Assembly: GCA_031264895.1 (NCBI GenBank)
Contig: JAISDI010000076.1
Span: 1-7,999, forward strand
Length of the DNA stretch: 7,999 nucleotides
Direction of reading: 5' to 3'
Source: Endomicrobium sp.
GTDB lineage: Bacteria > Elusimicrobiota > Endomicrobiia > Endomicrobiales > Endomicrobiaceae
Position 1 is the stretch's first letter, and every line of letters begins with the position of its first letter. This document shows, piece by piece, positions 5,694-7,999 of the stretch. A program made the translations under genes and the position numbers. Below the pieces are notes generated by a model. The model saw only the letters and a program-made list of their open reading frames with translations. It did no database searches and was not told the origin of the DNA.

Positions 5694-6665
5694 ATGTTCA
5701 ACTATTTGATCAAGCGTTTAATTTATTCTATCCCGATTTTATTGGGCATTACGATAATTACTTTTGCGGTAATGTACTGCACGCCCGGCAAACCGACGGA
5801 TATGATTGCCGACTTCAATATTAAAGTTACGTCCGAAGCAAAAGAAAGGCTTGTGCGGCTTTACGGGCTTGACAAGCCCATTCATGAACAGTATTGGAAC
5901 TGGCTTAAACGTATAGTTGCGCTTGATTTCGGAAACTCTTTTAAAGACGGAAGACCCGCTTCGCAAAAAATTATCGAAAGGCTTCCCGCGACCGTTTTGT
6001 TAAATGTTTTGTCGATATTTTTAATGCTTATCGTCGCGATACCGATAGGCGTATATTCTGCGGTACAGCGCTATTCTCTGCTTGACAGAATTTTAACAGT
6101 CATGGTTTTTGTGTGCTTTTCCGTGCCGGCTTTTTGGATCGCTTTGCTGCTTATGATAGTCGTAGGTTTGTGGTTTGGCTGGCTGCCTATTTCCGGTTTG
6201 GTTTCTTTTAATTTTGAAAATCTTTCTTTTTTCGCAAAAATGTGGGATTTGGCAAAACATCTGATTCTTCCTTTGGTCGTTTCGACATTAGGCTCTTTTG
6301 CGGTTCTTTCAAGATATATACGTTCCGGAATGCTCGACGCGCTTAGGCAGGATTATATCAAAACAGCTTATGCCAAAGGTTTAAGCAAAAAGCAGGTCAT
6401 TTTTAATCACTCTTTAAAAAACGCATTGCTTCCTCTAATAACTATTATAGGACTTTCGATTCCGGGTTTGATAGGCGGCAGTTTTATTATTGAAACGGTT
6501 TTTTCATATCCGGGAATGGGCAGGCTTGGCTATGACGCCATTATGGCAAGAGATTATCCCGTGATAATGGGCATAGGCGTTATTTCCGCATTTTTAACGC
6601 TGCTGGGAAACATCATTGCGGACGTCTTATATTCCGCCGCAGACCCAAGAATAAGATACAAATAG
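5694..6665 (+). CDS. dppB: Peptide ABC transporter permease, DppB/OppB type
   Basis: This 323-residue inner-membrane protein is one of two channel subunits of the importer. An N-terminal helix (about 8-29) leads into a periplasmic section with the family phrase RLYGLDKPIHEQYWNWL (55-71) and IIERLPATVLLN (93-104). Further helices lie at about 103-123, 134-162, 188-207, 245-262 and 287-313. The cytoplasmic EAA loop that docks on the ATPase runs from about 219 to 247, with its key Gly229 and a closing LP. The end carries ETVFSYPGMGRLGYDAI (267-283) and ADPRIRY (316-322), both diagnostic. It starts two bases after the binding-protein gene. The symbol reflects the family; the substrate is not shown. 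Confidence 0.93.
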   Translation: MFNYLIKRLIYSIPILLGITIITFAVMYCTPGKPTDMIADFNIKVTSEAKERLVRLYGLDKPIHEQYWNWLKRIVALDFGNSFKDGRPASQKIIERLPATVLLNVLSIFLMLIVAIPIGVYSAVQRYSLLDRILTVMVFVCFSVPAFWIALLLMIVVGLWFGWLPISGLVSFNFENLSFFAKMWDLAKHLILPLVVSTLGSFAVLSRYIRSGMLDALRQDYIKTAYAKGLSKKQVIFNHSLKNALLPLITIIGLSIPGLIGGSFIIETVFSYPGMGRLGYDAIMARDYPVIMGIGVISAFLTLLGNIIADVLYSAADPRIRYK

Positions 6666-6675
6666 GCATATTTAA

Positions 6676-7518
6676 ATGCTGTTTGAGAAAATAAAAATGA
6701 AAAAATTATTTAGAAACAAACCGGCTTTTTGCGCTTTAATTTTAATATCGATAATCGTTATTACGGCGGTTTTTGCGCCGTTTATAGCGACTCACGACCC
6801 TTCCGCGCAGGATTTGCCGCGCAGGCTGTCCGCTCCTTCGGCGGCGCATTTGCTGGGTACGGACGATTTGGGAAGAGACGTTTTTTCAAGAACGGTTTAC
6901 GGAGCAAGAGTATCTATTTCGGTAGGTTTTTTTGCCGTGCTGATAACGCTTTTTATCGGCGTTATCTTGGGTATGGTTTCAGGATATTTCGGAGGCTGGG
7001 TTGATTCGGTAATAATGCGTTTTACTGATATCATGCTTTGTTTTCCGACATTTTTTTTAATACTTATAGTCATAGCGTTTTTTGAGCCGAGCATTATTAA
7101 CGTTATGGTCGTCATAGGCATAACTTCGTGGACGGGTCTTGCAAGAATAGTGCGCGCAGAAGTTTTATCGATAAGGGAAAGAGAATTTGTTCTGGCTTCA
7201 AAAATGCTTGCCGTAAGCAAAACCCGTTTATTGTTTGCCCATATTCTGCCCAACGCCGTTTCGCCGATAATAGTTTATGCTGCAATAGGCATGAGCGCGG
7301 CAGTGCTTACGGAATCCGGACTTTCGTTTTTAGGGCTTGGCGCGCAGCCGCCAATGTCTTCGTGGGGGCAGATCCTTATGCAGGGCAAAGATTATATATA
7401 CGTTGCGTGGTGGCTTTCGTTATTTCCCGGAATCATGATTTTGCTTACCGTGTTATCTTTTAATATGATAGGCGAAGCTTTAAGAGACATTTTAGATCCG
7501 AAGGATAGCAAAATATAA
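6676..7518 (+). CDS. dppC: Peptide ABC transporter permease, DppC/OppC type
   Basis: This 280-residue protein is the second channel subunit. The OppC-type N-terminal helix (about 16-37) is followed by LLGTDDLGRDVFSR (59-72) and GARVSISVGF (76-85), then helices at about 85-105, 122-137, 140-157, 196-212 and 245-266. The EAA loop spans 170-192 (EFVLASKMLAV to HILPN) and has Ala179 where the family normally has Gly. GLSFLGLGAQPPMSSWG (215-231) and the DILDP end (271-275) are typical. The start is uncertain: the ATG at 6676 has only a weak AGG at 6664-6666, overlapping the previous stop codon, while an ATG at 6697 would give MKKLFRNK with a GAG nine bases upstream. Both keep the first helix. The gap to the preceding gene is 10 bases. 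Confidence 0.92.
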   Translation: MLFEKIKMKKLFRNKPAFCALILISIIVITAVFAPFIATHDPSAQDLPRRLSAPSAAHLLGTDDLGRDVFSRTVYGARVSISVGFFAVLITLFIGVILGMVSGYFGGWVDSVIMRFTDIMLCFPTFFLILIVIAFFEPSIINVMVVIGITSWTGLARIVRAEVLSIREREFVLASKMLAVSKTRLLFAHILPNAVSPIIVYAAIGMSAAVLTESGLSFLGLGAQPPMSSWGQILMQGKDYIYVAWWLSLFPGIMILLTVLSFNMIGEALRDILDPKDSKI

Positions 7519-7999
7519 TGTTTATACTTTCCGTAAAAAATTTGAGCGTAGATTATAAAGCTTCTTTCGGTATTGTAAATGCCGTCAAAAACGTGAGTTT
7601 TGATATAGAAAAAGGACAGTCATACATAATTGTAGGCCGTTCCGGAAGCGGAAAAAGCACGGTGGCGTCCGCCATAATGGATTTAAGCGAAATTGACGGA
7701 GGAGAAATTAAATCCGGAAGCGTGATATACGACGGAAAAGATTTTCTGAAATTGAGTTTTGACGAAAAAAGGAAAATAAGAGGCAAAAAAATATCGATGA
7801 TTTTTCAGGATCCGCAATCTTATTTAAATCCGGTTATAAGAATAGGAAGACAAATTTTTGAAGCGTATGAAGTTCACAATCCCAAAGCGTCAAAAGAAGA
7901 AGCGCGCAAAAAAGCCAAAGAAGTCCTTAAAAAAGTAAAGCTTGAAGATACGGAAAGAATATTTAATTCTTATCCTCATCAGCTTTCCGGCGGACAAAA
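7518..7999 (+). CDS. dppD: Peptide ABC transporter ATPase, DppD/OppD type (partial, cut by window end)
   Basis: The first 160 residues of an ATP-binding subunit are present and the frame is open to the right edge. The Walker A motif is GRSGSGKST (40-48) with Lys46; the usual Glu or Pro at the second place is Arg. The Q-loop is FQDPQSYLNP (96-105) with Gln97, typical of peptide-importer ATPases, and the helical domain follows. The window ends straight after SYPHQLSGGQ (151-160), the ABC signature, so Walker B, the H-loop and the oligopeptide-type C-terminal extension are not seen. The ATG overlaps the stop codon of the permease gene by one base, and AAGGA at 7501-7505 is its likely ribosome site. 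DppD/OppD is preferred over DppF/OppF by gene order and by NVSFDIEKGQ near the N-terminus. A second ATPase is expected downstream. Confidence 0.9.
   Translation, partial: MFILSVKNLSVDYKASFGIVNAVKNVSFDIEKGQSYIIVGRSGSGKSTVASAIMDLSEIDGGEIKSGSVIYDGKDFLKLSFDEKRKIRGKKISMIFQDPQSYLNPVIRIGRQIFEAYEVHNPKASKEEARKKAKEVLKKVKLEDTERIFNSYPHQLSGGQ

Noticed and set aside
6729..7004. Plus-strand frame inside the DppC-type permease gene
   Set aside because: It is a shifted frame of a recognised permease, rich in Arg, Gly and Phe as expected from its codons read one base off.

Overview
The window is a visibly A+T-rich piece of a Gram-negative-type bacterial chromosome. It has a gene-free, repeat-rich stretch at the left (1-506) and then one tightly packed plus-strand gene run that continues off the right edge. 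A Gram-negative-like host is inferred from two predicted lipoproteins, a Sec-exported partner peptidase and a binding-protein-dependent peptide importer. The gene style (A/T-rich codons, small overlapping genes, paired M16 peptidases, palindromic repeat debris) would fit Elusimicrobiota such as Endomicrobium. That placement is an impression, not a demonstrated assignment.

Layout. Positions 1-506 hold no credible gene. They contain at least five short hairpin repeats (73-99, 166-196, 212-238, 276-329, 388-418) and a weak sixth (340-364). The stem sequences differ, but all five clear copies, read in one orientation, begin GTCA and end TCTG or TCCA. Then come: a small unrecognised membrane protein (507-842); stand-alone NAD(P)H-hydrate epimerase nnrE (829-1512); a zinc-site-bearing M16 peptidase, probably a lipoprotein (1499-2797); an M16 homologue that has lost every zinc and catalytic residue (2799-4088); a family 5 extracellular solute-binding lipoprotein (4078-5691); two permeases of the DppB and DppC type (5694-6665, 6676-7518); and the start of a DppD/OppD-type ATPase cut by the window end just after its LSGGQ motif (7518-7999).

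How the genes work together. Gaps between genes are 10 bases or less and four junctions overlap, so 507 to the right edge is probably one transcript with translational coupling. The two M16 proteins look like the active and inactive halves of a heterodimeric M16B peptidase outside the cytoplasm. The following five-part ABC system (the second ATPase would lie beyond the window) would import oligopeptides or related compounds. The simplest reading is a cut-and-import module for peptides, with nnrE (repair of damaged NAD(P)H) and a small membrane protein as upstream passengers.

No clearly new system is visible. The least explained parts are the repeat tract, the peptidase-importer linkage, and an apparent missing ligand-contacting Asp in the binding protein.
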